DNA of 64,000 bases from Holacanthus passer (lineage: Eukaryota > Chordata > Actinopteri > Pomacanthidae): positions 6,920,676 through 6,984,675 of the forward strand of contig JAFREQ010000043.1 in the NCBI GenBank assembly GCA_025331565.1, read 5' to 3'. A program made the translations under genes and the position numbers. The notes beneath the pieces were generated by a model. It was not told where the DNA came from and did no database searches. It saw only the letters and a program-made list of their open reading frames with translations. This document shows, piece after piece, positions 12,563 to 26,712 of the stretch. Position 1 is the first letter of the stretch. Every line of letters begins with the position of its first letter.

Positions 12563-14777
12563 TCACTGAGGCCGAGGTTCTCCATGGACTCTGAAGCGGT
12601 ACATGCAGGTGTATTCTGGATGACCCCAGTTAGACAGCACCCGCACCTCGATGATCTGGAAGGTCTTGTCATTCTGCTCCTGAAAGAGAAGAGGGGAAAT
12701 ATTCAGAACATGCCTGCAGACAATTAACTGATTGTTGTTTCTAACAAGTCAGGAAGTCTGTCTTAAGTTACCATAACAGGAAAGGTTTGCAGTGATTCCC
12801 CATCTTCCTGGTATATGTAGTGCCCCAGCAGCTTCCCTTCTTCTTGGTACTCATCATCTAGACCCTGTACACAAACAAACATCAGTGAAAATTGGCACTC
12901 ATCACTCACAAATTAAATGAATTGAACTAACAAATGTCCAGTTGTAAGCCTTTTTGTCAGCATGATTTTCTTTACATAAACAGTGAAGTTGCGTGGGGCG
13001 CTGGTGATGTTCCCAGTTGGAGACAGGGCCTTGGGGATGTGCTCTACACAGAAGGATGTGGGCAGGATCCTCAGCGACAACCGGATCACCAGGTAGCCCT
13101 GAGAGCCTTTGAATGCCCAGCAGTTACCTGGGTACACATCAGGCTGAGGAGGAGAGAAATCTTTAAGTTTCATAACAGCTATGATTTGTTACTGAGTGTT
13201 CTTTAATTTCCGACCAATCATTAAATGGCAACAATAGTTGAATGAGTGTCCAAGATCTTAACTTTCTCATAATAAGATTAAAAGATAGTTTCACAATTTT
13301 TAAAGGTTGCTTTAAAACAAATGGCAGGTGCCATTTAAACAGGTTTGCTTGCTATAATCATTCCTGTCAGCAAAACAGACATTTCTCTCATGGTGAGGCT
13401 CACCTGGATGACGACACGTGGAGACTGGGAGAAGTACCAGAGTGGCAGACCGAACAGACTCATGAGGGCCGTCTTGGTCTCATATGTCTCAGAGCAGCGA
13501 GTACTGAGGATACTGCCACCTTAACACACACAGGAGGAAACAATAATTATGCTGAAAATGAAGTTCTAATTTTCTACAGTTTTATCCTGTATTGATAGCA
13601 GAAGTTGAGACAGACAGGAAATAATGAGGAGGGAGAAGGGGGTGAAAATCAAACCAGAGATGTTCCGATTATATTGGGTGTCCTAACTACTAGGCTACTA
13701 GACCTGCAGCAATTAACTGATAAGCTGATCGAAAGAAAACTTAACAACTATTTTGATAATCAATTAATCATTTCAGTCATTTTTCAAGCGAAAATGTCGA
13801 ACATTTGCTGGTTCCAGCTTCTTAAATGTGAGGATTTGCTGCTTGTTTGTCATTTCTGTAGTAAATTAAGGTTTTGGATTTTTGGTTGAAGACGTCACTT
13901 TGGGCTCTGTGATGAGCATTTTTCACATTTTTTGAGATTTTATAAACTAAACAATTCATCTTGAAAATAATAATTGTTAAGGAAATAATCATCAGTTGCA
14001 GCCCTATAGACTATCAGTTCCCATGTAGGTCAGACTGCTCAGTAACACATATGACAATGGAGCCTGTGCTGTTAATACCCTGCTGTCCTCGAACCTGGCT
14101 AATGCCTGCACCCTCATTACGTAAGAGACATACATTAGAGCACAGTACTGAGTTATGGAGCAGCTATCTTGCTAATCCCTTCTAAGCATTTCAGGGTTGA
14201 CTACTGATTTGTTTAAAGGCCCTGGATGGACAGACACTGATAGAGATGTGAGGTTTCCTTCTTACCTCCAGACTCCAGGGCATAGTCCACCTGGCCTGTT
14301 CGATCCTGGGAGTAGAGCCTCAAAGCGTTTTGGACAATCAGCTTTACTTGCTGTGGTAGAGACCATAACACAAGAGTTTAAGATAAATAAGATCCTCAAA
14401 CAATTATGTAATCAAGATGGAAATCCATGTTGACAGCAGGAGTGTAGGTTGCTTACCTCTTCTGTCAGTCCCTCAGTAGCTGCAGTGTGCTGGACTGTCC
14501 CGGTTACTGTCTGAACGATGGTCTTGGCTTGGGACTCGGCCTCGCCAAGGGTTTGGGCCCGGTTAAGCTCCAGCTGCAGGGACACATTTCTCAGGATGCT
14601 CATCTCCAGTGAGGCCAGCGAGGCCTGCAGGTCAGGTGTGCTCACGTAGCGCTGGGACAGCCAGTAGATCAGAGACTCAGGCACCACTCCCTGCTCCTCT
14701 CCTGACCCACCGTAAAAGAGCGCCTGCAACTCCTTACGCACCTGGGAGGACACCTGGGAGGACACCTGGGCTGATAT
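12563..14777 (-). other. sun1: sun1: final coiled coil and SUN domain exons
   Basis: Exon 14777-14457 encodes the last coiled coil before the SUN domain. The following five exons encode the SUN domain proper: YALESGG, STRCSETYETKTAL (with the cysteine that in SUN proteins can form a disulfide with KASH partners), the KASH-lid region SLFGLPLWYF, QPDVYPGNCWAFKGSQGYL, and the C-terminal YTCMYRFRVHGEP. All hallmark residues are present, so the domain should be functional. The protein ends in PRPQ, close to the mammalian end. Confidence 0.95.
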
Positions 14778-17700
14778 CTGGGAAAGTGAAACACAAAATC
14801 ATGATCTAATGTCAGGAAAATGTAAATAAATGATACTGAAATATGAATGTGCATCAGTTGATATTACTGTAAAGCCAAAGCAGGAGTCAATATTTGTGTT
14901 ACTCACTGTCTCCTGCAGTGTGTCCAGCTGCTCACACTTGCCCTTACATCCCACAACACCCTGCAGGTCCTGTCTGACTTTGCCCAGCTCCGCCTCAAGT
15001 CTCTGTACCTCCACTAGCAGAGCATCATGGTCCTCCTGCTTCACACCCACACTGAGTGAAAGACAGACATGTGAGCTGCCAAAATTTTGAAAAACTTGCT
15101 CACAAAAAAGTGTATAGTACATTTGAAAAAATTTAAGATTTGAAGGTTAACTCATTTCTTGTTTTTTTTTTTTATTTATTTATTTTTTACCTGACAGGAA
15201 CTGTGTCTGCTGCTGAAGTGACTGCCTCTCTCTCTCTTTCCTGTTTCTCGTGCTGATACTGCTGCTGCTTCTGTTGCACCTCCTACAACACATAACATGT
15301 ATGAGGATTACTGACAATAGTACAGAAAATACAAACTCATTATGATAGATAAACCACATCAATGATAATAATTAGATTTCCAAGGAACACACTCTCATTA
15401 GATATTTGATACGGTGCCACTGTTCCTTTGTATACGCTGAAAACCAGATCTGCCTTCATACCTGTTCTTGTCTGTCCTCACCTGTTTGAGCTTGTCAGGA
15501 CAGTCTTTTGTCTTTCTAATACTGTTGTTTCGAAGGTTCTGGTACGTACACCACCACCTCATATTATTGTAACAGTTTTTTTTTTGTCAGTTAATAATTA
15601 TCCTCCACACTTTGCATGACTGCACATGTTGTGCGTTCTTTGTTAACGTTCAGCATTTGACCTGTCCTCTTAGGTTATGTACTGTCATGGATTAGATTGT
15701 GTTTGCTCGTCATTATGATTTATCCAGTTTGGTTTGTTTCTATTTATAATTTTGGCTGTTTTAATGAATTATGGTTAATTCAAAATTGCACAGCAGTTGA
15801 CAATTAGATTACAATGGCACAAATGTGTGATTAGGCTGTAAAAAGACAAATATCAAAATAACTAATAAAAATGTTCACATGTACTCTGCATGCATGTTTT
15901 CAAGATGTCTTCTCAGTGGGGTGGATCTGCTGTATGTACCTCAGTTTTGGCAGCCAGAGTGTTGAGAAGCAATTCCAAATCAGCCAACCGTGTTGCTTGA
16001 CTCTCTTGGTGCTGTTTCTGCTGCTCTGCACTCTGCATGAAGCAGGGATTGAGAGAAAAAAGTGAGATACATGTAAGCCTTTGAATCAAAACAACACTCT
16101 TGTATCTCCACATTATCCTCATCTCTCGACCTGTGCTCTGTGTGCGCTCTCCCGCTCCAGCTCTCCCCGTAACACGCCTAGTCTCTGTTCCAACAGGGAG
16201 GATACCCACAGTCCCAGGCTCTCCCTGTCAGTCTGAGTGTGGAGCTGCTCCTGCAGGGTGCTGTAGAGACCCAAGACGTCCCCATGACGCTGCTCCTGCT
16301 TCTGGTCACCCTGCTGGACTTGCTCCCACAGCAGGGCTAGTTGACGCTCCACACGTTCCAGTCGCTCTAAGTCCAAACTAGAAAACGTCACAGGGGGAAG
16401 CACTGGCTGAGGATGAAGGAGTGAACAGATAGAAAACAAGTTAAATCTTTATTGGACTTGCAAGACAGACACTGCATTGCACCTGACACCCAACACATTA
16501 TTTACCTCTTAAATACACATTGCCTGTATGCAATTGAGTACAGGCAAAAGCAACAGATACACCATGTAATAAGGTCAATTATACACACACACACACACAC
16601 AATCACTCAGGGCTTTCTAATAATGTTTTTGTTGTTTAATCTCTGTATCTTACTGGTGCCTGTGAGACCGGGGTAGCTGGGGTTTGCTCCACTGGAGTCT
16701 CTGGAGCAGGGACGGGCACTGACGCAGGAACCGGAGCAGAAGCTGGCACCAAGTTAGACAGGAGGGTGAGAGGAGAGGCAGGACGCCACTCAGTGAGGTT
16801 TATGGCTGGGAGATAGGCAAGCAAGGCAGCAGTGGACGGACCCCACAACCATAAAGCTGCATATAAACGAAAAGTAGTGAAGATTAAACCACACTGGCCT
16901 GCTGGTTGGTCAATCATAACAAATTCAGAATGTGTGGTTAAACTTTGCTCCAACCCTTCAGAAATGTATTTTAAATTCTCGTTAAGATCACAGATACAAA
17001 ACACGCTGCACTGTGGGTTCATGTGCATAAAAAGATACCTAGAATATTATCATTTAATGTAAAGCCAACTGTTTCCTTCAATCACAACATTATACACAGC
17101 AGCTGCAATTCAGTGTTGAAACAAGCCATTTAAACTGACTTAAAGAAAAAGAAAAATCAGGATTCACAGGACAAGTATGTAATTTATGAAGTAGTTCACC
17201 GAGTAACCCAAGAATTAACAGATAAATGTGTTTGTGTTTTATTGCTGTGTAAGTATGTGTGAGCAGTGCTGAACCACAGAGTGGAGTAATTCGACTAGCC
17301 GCCCAGAGAGACTGACCTGAATCTGGTACTGGAAATGCACCCTGGGGATGTGTGCTGGTTAGAACTTCTACTGCTTCACTACAGACTGATTTTTCTCTGT
17401 ATGTGCTCAATAAATGGGCTACACCTGTGATAAAAAGAAGAGAGCACTGCGAGTACTTATAAACTCACCGAGGAGGAGCAACAGGGGCAGAAGGAACAGC
17501 AGGAGTCTCCAGAGTTTGGGAAGGCATCTGAAACACAGAGTCACACACTGCTCAGTTAAACAAACAACAGACAGGAGTACACGCTGTTCATTCAAAAACA
17601 CAAGGACCTTTATAAAAACTGTCAAAACTTCTAAAAGGAAAACAGGCACTGTTCCTCATGATGTGTAAATGATAAATGATTCCATCAACATTGCCATCAC

Positions 17701-19513
17701 AGCCATGAAAATGATGCTTTACTGAAAGAAAAATGGACAAAAATTTGTGTAACACATTTGTAAATTTTATAATAACTGTTAAAGTTACTTAAGTGTATAC
17801 AACATAACTTTATTTAGTTCACATAGTGAATTACATTTGATTATTCAGTTACAGAGCAACATTAGCATTCACATGAGTCGTGTTTCTGTCCACCTGATGA
17901 ATTTAAGTCCAGTATTCACTCTACCTTAGCTCTGTTTTGGTTGCTAACTGTGTCTGACTGCTGTTTGGTGCTGAGCAGGTAGTGTAGCTTTGTTTTTAGA
18001 GCTTTGTCAGTGAATACAGCTTGTGAGAGTGAAACAAAGCAGTGAAGTTGCAGCCAGACAGTTCAGGGGAGCTGCAGAGTGAGGTGAAATGATCGACACC
18101 CTTTATACTGTCATTTGATATATTGCAATGTTAAAACACATTAAATATAGCCACCAGATAACGGGGGAAGGACTCTTACCGTGTCAGGAAGAAGACGTTG
18201 AGGACAGACATGAGAGATACCAGCTGGTACCATCCTGTTGCAAGAAACCACAGAAGTCCCCTGCCTGCCTTCACTGGGCAGAATGAATTAAAAAAAAAAA
18301 AAACACATACGGACAGAGAATGAGAACACAATCAGACCATGTTGCCCAAGAAAGAAGCAGAGAAGATACATATTTTGAAGAAGATGACAAAAACAGTCAC
18401 CAACCTGGAGCTACCAGGAGCATCCAGAACAGTGAGAGCAGTCTCTGCATTAGTGTCACAGCCCCAGACCCCAACGCTTTGCTGGCTCTCACCACACAGT
18501 AACCTGGCTGGAGGAGGCAGTAACCTGGACAACAGGGTGAAAGAGGGAAACATTTTAATTATTTGCAGCATGAGTGGTCTACACCTACAAACTGGTTAAT
18601 TATAAACTATACATGTAACAGTGTATCTACAGGCTGTCATCAACAGAAGTGAAGTGCTGGTTAACCTGTGTAAGCTAGGACGCTCCACAGTGCCCCCACC
18701 AGACGTTCACGCCTGGAGGACTGTGTGAGGAGGACGGTGTGTGTCTCTGAATGCTGCTTCCCTTTACAGTCATCACCTGTGCATTGTGAAATGATGGACA
18801 GCAGGCAAACAGAAAGGAACAAAAACCAAGGATGGGTGAATGAATGACAAGCATAAAAGCAAAAGCACAAAAGCAACGAAAATTGAAGTATGTATGCAAG
18901 TATGTATATGATAAAAAGAAAATACAAGTGGGCCACTTATATGCAATACTGTATGTGATATGCACAGCTAAATGTGTGACAACATGTCCTGTTGAACTCC
19001 CAAATGCCCCTGAGGTCATTCCACAGCTGTGTGATAAACGCTTTTAACTTTCACTTCAGTGTACACTGACTATTAGCTTATTTTCTACACTGCTTTTTAT
19101 ATACATTTTATTTTTCTTTATTTCATATGTTTAATATTATACCTTTGTTTTAGCATTTCATGTTTTTTATATTTGGTATTTATTGAAGATTATTTATTAA
19201 TTTAGAGAAAGGTTTTTATAAGTGCAAAAAAACCCAATAAACTAAAAACAAGCAGTTTGTTTGCCCGAGGTTTATCTATGTCTGGAATGATCATCACTTA
19301 TATTACGTGTTGGTGTTGAACTGGTCCCTTGAAATAGGTTTGGAGGACCAGCTTGACCGAAAGAGAAGCATCTGCAGGTCACAATGGTCAACAGGCTGCT
19401 GACTAGCTAAAGCAGTTCACACAACCTCTGCTCTCTGGTGCTCACACAGGTCACGCATATAATTAACTCCGTCAATCACATCTACCACAAGAAAACGTAT
19501 TTAGTATACAGAG

Positions 19514-19555
<42 letters not shown>

Positions 19556-22500
19556 AGCTTACACAGGGAACCATTGAGATTAAGATGTGATGCATCTTCA
19601 GTCACCAGGCCCTTCACATTCATGCTTCCACAGAAACTTGAGTGAGCTGCAACATACATACAACACATTTATTTACATAACAAAACCATGTTGCGTGAGA
19701 AAATTATGATGGAACAAATGATGGATGAAGAAGGGACAGAGAAAATGCACATGTCAACAGTGTGATGACAGAGGAGCTCTATGTCTTCATGAAGAAAATG
19801 AGAATATGAAAATAGTTTAAAAGAATACAAGGTGACAACTCCTAGAAACAAGAATAAAGAAACATGGCAAAACCGAAGCTTCAGACTTGATCAAATTCTT
19901 CGGCAGCTGTGAAAAGAATCAGTTTAAATCAGGAGTACACTAGAAATAAAACTGACCTTGTACAAAATGAAACTGCAGTCAAACATGACGTGCATGCTAA
20001 GCAAAACTCAAATTTGTTTACTGACTGAACAGCACATCTGAGGAGCTTGAAAACTGCAGAGTTATCAAAGAGGCAGGAGTCAGGGTGTCTTTTATACTTC
20101 TGCTTCTCACAACAACCACATGAACTAAAAAAATGCAACTTATTATGTTATAGCTTTATCGGAAGTTAGGAAATTTTGTTCCGGCACTTTTAATTTTGTT
20201 TCTAGTATACTTCCTTCTTCAGAAATAGAATGTGTGAAAGTGAAGGCTGGATGGAGAGAGACGATAAAGGAGATCCTTCAACTACTTAAACAAACAAAAA
20301 GTAAGTAAGATTTTAGAAAGGGGAGAAATGGTGACAAGAAAGTTTATTAATAGAAGATCAGGAGAAGAGGTCAGGAGCTGTGACCCTTAACCTTTGGAGT
20401 ATTGGCTGGTATCGTGTCCTTCATAGCCATCAGTCCTGTAGCCCATCACCCTGTGGAGAGCGTTCTGCTTAAACAGCCACAGTTGGGACAAACTGGAGGA
20501 AACTGCTCGTCTCATCGAGTCCGAAAACGATGCAAGGACACCTGGTGACACACCCGCCCCATACAATCACTGTTAGTCAAAACACACAGTTGAGGCATGG
20601 CTGGAGACACAAAATAAGACAAATAGAAATGAGTGATAGGATGAGGGGCTGGAGACACAAAATAAGACAAATAGAAATGGGTGATAGGATGAGGGGCTGG
20701 AGACACAAAATAAGACAAATAGAAATGGGTGATAGGATGAGGGGCTGGAGACACAAAATAAGACAAATAGAAATGGGTGATAGGATGAGGGGGAGGTGAA
20801 ACGGAAGATAGAAATATCCTTAGAAGATATCCTGTGAGAAAAAACAACAGGAAGCTATGGAAAGGTAATGAGGTTAGATGTGAAATAGAAATAGACCATG
20901 ACTCAGCCAGAAACATTAAGAGTGATGATGAGAAGCCTGCACAGCCAGAAACCAACAGGGAGTGGAGATTTGAAATTAGCTGAGAGATGAGCCTAAAATC
21001 TGTTCTTTCCTCAAGATCACTGAGAATCTCACACTGAGCTGCGTGGCTCAGGGAAAAACTGCCACCACGAAAGACAGAAGAAGAAAAAAAGAGAATGACG
21101 GGTAATGGATGAAGAGCAAAGAACATCTCTTGTTGTATACCTTTTCCTGGAGGGCTCTTGGCCCTTGAACCCAGCCAGAGCACATTGTTGAAGACCAGGG
21201 TGACTAAGGACACTATGGGGGCCAAGGCTTGTTTGCTGTAGCGCATACACGTGTTAGACATAGACACCAGGACACCTAGAGAGAGACACCACTACTAATT
21301 ATATTCTCATTATGACAACTTCGTTTCAAGTTTCATCGCCTTCCAGCTAATGTAAGGAAAAACAGCAGTCTGCATTTCTAAAGTGACATTTCAGTCCAAC
21401 TCAACAGCTTCTCACCTGTCCTGCTCCTTCGACTCCTGTCTCTGGAGTATATACTTGTGAAAGGTGACGAGGAGGTGGTGAGGGCGTCTGAGGAAGCTTC
21501 TGCAGCCTGAGATGATGACGGTGACGATGATGAAGACCGTGTGATAAAGGAGTCCATCTTCTGAGAGTGTAAAGAGCAGTCTTTGCAGATGTAACCATTG
21601 GCAAGCGAGGTGTGGGACTTTGACGCACTGGCGTCGCCGTTGACACTCGATGAGCTGTGGTCAGCGCTGAAGCTCCTCCCTAAGGGTGCGCAGCATGTAA
21701 ACAGATAAAAGAAATTCATTCTTAAGCACACAGGGAAATACTTTTATGAAGTATTAGTCCAAAGACATTACTAAGGAAGCATGTTGATTCACTTGGAAGG
21801 TATTCATTGCCAGAGTTACAAAGAGCTAAAGTAAACATCTATAGTTTCAAAATCTGTATTTTCAACTGACCCCATTGTCCATCTACAGAAGTAGAAGTGG
21901 TGGTTGTGGTTGTGGTGACCGTGCGTTGTCTCAGGTGGGACTGGTCCAGGATGGAGGTGAGCAGAGAGGCATCAGCTGCTGTGTTGCTTTCCTGAATAAC
22001 AATGCTGCTGCTGTTAACTGGGGTACTAACAGCTGAGTAGGAGAGGGTTTTCCTTGGTGTGGCGGCTTGGCTCAGGGATAGAGACAAGGTGCCGGAACTG
22101 GACTGCTGCTTTTTGCTACGCAGTGTCCTGGAAGAGCGAAGACAGGAAAACATGAAGACCTGTGTCTCTGTAGCACCACAATGCTTCTTTTACAATGATG
22201 TACAACGATTTGGATATTGCACTTGGCCATATTGCGATTTTGATAATATTTTGATTACTTGTTCAGCCCTACTTGCAAATACTACAACTGTGGACAGATC
22301 TGTAGACTCTAGCTCAGGCCAAAATAAAAGATGAAAACATTTACTCATTTACTCTCTGGTAAGCTGTCATGTGAGATTGTTAGTATCCATTGTTAGTCTC
22401 ACCGTGTCTCCCTCCTGGTGCTGCTGTAGCTGCTGCTGTGGTTCTGGGAGTAATCAGCCATGCTTTCGTTGCCATAGTGGCCAGCCCCGGTCTGCAGACG

Positions 22501-25500
22501 CAGGCTCCGCCGTGACATTCTGGGCGACTCGTACACGGCAGCGATCTGGTGCTCCTTCTCAAACTCTAATGCTGCTGTGGAGTAGCTGGAGCTGAGAGAG
22601 AGACCGGAGGAATGAGGAAGAGTGGAGCAGAAAGAGCGGGAAAGTTAGAAAGTAGGGGAGAAAGAAAAGAGAAAAAAAGAGGTTTGTTGAAAGGAGGTAT
22701 TGCATGACAGTTAATCCCAAGGCAGGACGTTTCTTCTGTCTGCTGCATGGAAATTCATTTGGAGACAACAAAGAGCAAATTTCAACCTCAAATCAATACC
22801 AAACGGAGATATCCAGCACTTTTCCCGATGCGTGTCATCCTCAGCAACTCAACTTCTGAGAGGCTTTCATGTTTTTAGACGAAAACAAAGAAAACGCGGG
22901 GATAGACAGTCCGTTTCGAGAGCTCACTGCAACTGGCAGTGGGCCTGACAGGAAGTGACTCACTCACAAGGGAGAGAGAAAACAAGACAAAAGAATAGGC
23001 ACAGTGTGTCTCTGGAAGTCAAATCGGAAAAATAAGCCAGATAAACATCCTTAAGTATGCTAGTAGGTTGAAAAAAGAAAAAAAAAATCTACTCCACTCG
23101 CAGCAAAACCAACGGTAAGTGGAAACACACCATGAATGTTGTAAATTCTGACTTTGCCATGCGTTGTGCAGCTGTGACTCACAGGGCCACACCCACCTGG
23201 CAGAGTAGGCACACAGAGTCAGGGCCAACATTCAGCCTTGACTAACAGGCAACAGGGCAGCAATTGTGAAATCCACTGGAACATTATCAAAACTATTTAA
23301 CTATATAACTATTTTTATAATCCCTCCTTACTGTGGCAAACAAGTAAAGCTAAATAAATAACACCATGACGAGGTCCTCTTTCTCTACAGTGGTAGAATT
23401 TTACAGACAAGGTTTAGTTATAGCTTACTATATTATTATTATATTGTGTGATCAATTCTAATAAGGAAAACTGAGCCGAAATAACCACGCTGCACTTTCC
23501 CTGCAGGCTGTGTACACTCCTCAGCATGTGGCTCAACTGGGTCAGGCAGAATTACTCCACAGACATGCAGGGTGGGTGGGGAGGGTGGATGAAGAGGAGG
23601 AGGCAGAGCACTTCATCTGTCACTTGAAGACAGAATCAGCTTCCTGCCAGATAGTTGGAAAGGAGGGACTGTCCCTGGATAAACAAGAGTTGTTTGGTTT
23701 AAGGCACCAGAGTCCCTGTCGGTGCACTGTGCACAGCAGTGAGTATATCGAGGCAGAGACTTGCACACAGGACAAACTGTAGAGTGAGCCATATCAGCTG
23801 TATGTACATGCATGTGTGCATGTACAGTGCGTGTTGCTCTGTGGCCCTCCCTCTGGCTCTAAACCCTGAGGATTACACTCCCACTGAGAGCCAATTATGC
23901 GCTTTCGTCTTTGCTCTGCCTACTGCCTGCTGCTCCAACTGGCTTTTCTCTGAGCATGTGACCAGGGCAGCGCCTCTCTCTCTGTATCCTGTCTGAGACT
24001 GACCATAGCCAGCTTCATCATCATCTTCATCATTGTTTCTGATTAACACGGCCCTCTCCTGATGTCTTTCTGTCTCCTCAAAAAATATATACAGATTACA
24101 CTATCAAGCTCAAAAAATCATTTAAAAAGCCAGTGCAATAAACAATACTGACATTATTGCTACATGCAGGAGAAAGTTAGCAATATTAACTTGTGCTACT
24201 TCCAAATACTTCACTAACAGATAATCATACCATATGTACATGGCCTGAGAAGGAAAGTCACACACCAGAACAAGAGGCCAATTGAGCAGAGAGTCGGTTC
24301 CCTGCAGGAGAACAACATGGGGACTATGGAGGACACACTCCAAGCAGAAAAGAGAGAGAAAGGTGTATGTAAACACAGGTGGGTCAGATATCAACGGAAT
24401 AATCATCTTTCCATCACATCATCTGCTTGTCTCATTCAAATTTGAAATTCAAATCTGAGAAGATAGCTGTGGGGCAGTGCAGAGTTTGTTTTCGTGTTTG
24501 CTTTGCATTTCAGACATTGAAGATAATTATATTCATTCCAGTGGGCTTAATGACTCAAAAACAGTTAATGCAGTGAGTCCAAAGTTCAGTAAGAGCACTA
24601 CAACACAACATTTGATTGACAAACCTTATAGTTGCAATATACAGCTGCAGAGTTACTCAAGTTAATAAAACTTGCCTGCAGATTGCATCTGGAGCAAAAA
24701 AATACCACTGTGGCATGTCTCTATGTGCATACAAACAAATACAAGCAACTCAGTTTATCATATCAGAAAATAATGGTTCAGGATTCCTTGGTAATGTCAC
24801 AGAGTGCCTGGGGCGGGGCAGGGTGTGTGTGAGAAAGAAAACAGACTGCCTGTCTGTGTAGCTTAGAGCCAGACACAATCATTAATGTAACCTTCTGCTC
24901 TACCTGGCAGCTCATCAACAGAGATCTTTATTTGAACAACACACCCTCCAATCCCCTATCTGGGCTGCACAAAATTAAAGTGTGTCTTTCAAACTAAAAC
25001 AATATTTAAAAACTAGTGACTGTTCAGATCCCAGCCTGTCTCATCAGAGGCTGTAAACAATGTTTAATTAGTTTGCAAAATCTTTTCAGTCGTTCTGGGT
25101 ATCCAAATTGATCTGTGTGCCGCTCTCTCCCAGGCGGCTCCCACGGCCCACATCAGTGCTAAAAATAGAGACGTGAAGAAGACACAGATGAAGAGACAGA
25201 CATACAGTATTGAGAGAGAGAGAGAAACAGGGAGAGAGAAGACACTTCCATCTTGACATTGAGCTTCCTGGAATCTCTCCTTACATAACACTAAAGCTTT
25301 GATACTCTTCCTACACTCAGTGGGCACAGCCAGCTTTCTTACAACGCACAACTAAACAGAGCATCGCATCAGATAGAACTCTACATTTTAGTGGCTTACG
25401 TTGTGGTTTTTTTTGTTATTTAGCACAAATTACATTGCAGATCATGTAGGTGCAGATTATAATGCAGATAGATACTTCATTGGGGAAACTGGTTTGCAGC

Positions 25501-26635
25501 ACAGTCACAAGGCATTTCACCAAAACATCACAAAAGCAATGAGCAGGCAGGATGGGGTTCAAGGTTGGTAGGAATAAAAGGATAAGGCAAGACACAACAC
25601 TATCATGATACAGGACTACAGGAAACAGCCAAGTACTGAGATCCAAGCGCACTTCAGATTGATAATGAAAATAAGCTCAGTAAGAGTTTGCTGAATCAGG
25701 TTAGCCCTACAAACAGGTCCATTTAGCATTGGAACATGATCTGTGTCTTGCTTAAGAAAAATTACTTCAAGGTGCACAAACATGCACAACAGAAATGGGA
25801 TCAGATCGTCAACAGCCTCAGGGTGGGCTGACTGGATTTCAGCTATTCATCCAAGTATAAACGTGCCATGATGAACATGTTTCATTGAGAAAGTATCTGC
25901 CTGTGGGGTGGAAGCACCATCACTTCAGTGTCTGCTCTTTAACGGCTCATCAGGATATCGTACCCTGGAGACAACAAGAAACTAGATATATTTATGGCAG
26001 TGTGGGGTTCAGAGCAGCTGCCAAGACGACAGAGGCAAAACCGGCTCGTCATCATTTCTTACAGATCCATCCAGAGCCGCAGAAGACAAATCCCTCAGTG
26101 ACGAAGAAAAAGTAACTCTAGTAACATAATTTCTGGTGAGTCTGCACCTCCGGTACCATGTTTGGTTTGCTGCCACTAAAGGAACTTGCCACCCACCCAC
26201 CTTCTGTCTGCTTTGCATACTGTATGCAAAAAAATTAGATCCCATCACAAAGTACAGAGAACAGACACAATGAGGAATCAGGTTTACATGCAAAGAAAAT
26301 AATCTGGTTCTTTGCCATCTACAAAGAAAATGTGGTTTAGATTTAAACAGATCAAAAATTACATTTAGATTCAAAGAAACAGTTGGTTTGGTTGGTTTGC
26401 TAGAGCAAATATGTTTGAAGCCTAACTTTTAGGGCTGCAACAAATGATTGTTTTTCAGATGAATAAGTTAATTGGTTTTTGGCTGACCAACAGTCTGACA
26501 GCCAAAGCTATTTAGTTTACTATAACATAAGACAAAGAAAAGCAGAAGAGTCTGACAATTTAGCATCTCAACCTAGGAAATAGTAACACACTTGCACCAC
26601 AAAAGCCTAAGCAAAAACACTACCATTTGTGGTCT

Positions 26636-26712
<77 letters not shown>

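Larger units (their letters stand above)
17469..21275 (-). other. sun1: sun1: phase-1 cassette exons, zinc finger and membrane segments
   Basis: Exons of 135, 150, 84, 111 and 120 nt (21275 down to 18405) all begin and end in phase 1, and each length is a multiple of three, so any of them can be skipped without a frameshift. The C2H2-like finger is split across the 19563/18776 junction. Exons 18264-18180 and 17527-17469 carry GWYQLVSLMSVLNVFFLTR and the main membrane span. Mammalian SUN1 is known for many isoforms in this same part of the protein. Confidence 0.8.

Noticed and set aside
20530..20799. CRISPR-like array from the regular 48-bp repeats
   Set aside because: The units are contiguous with no unique spacers and sit in a vertebrate intron, so it is a minisatellite.
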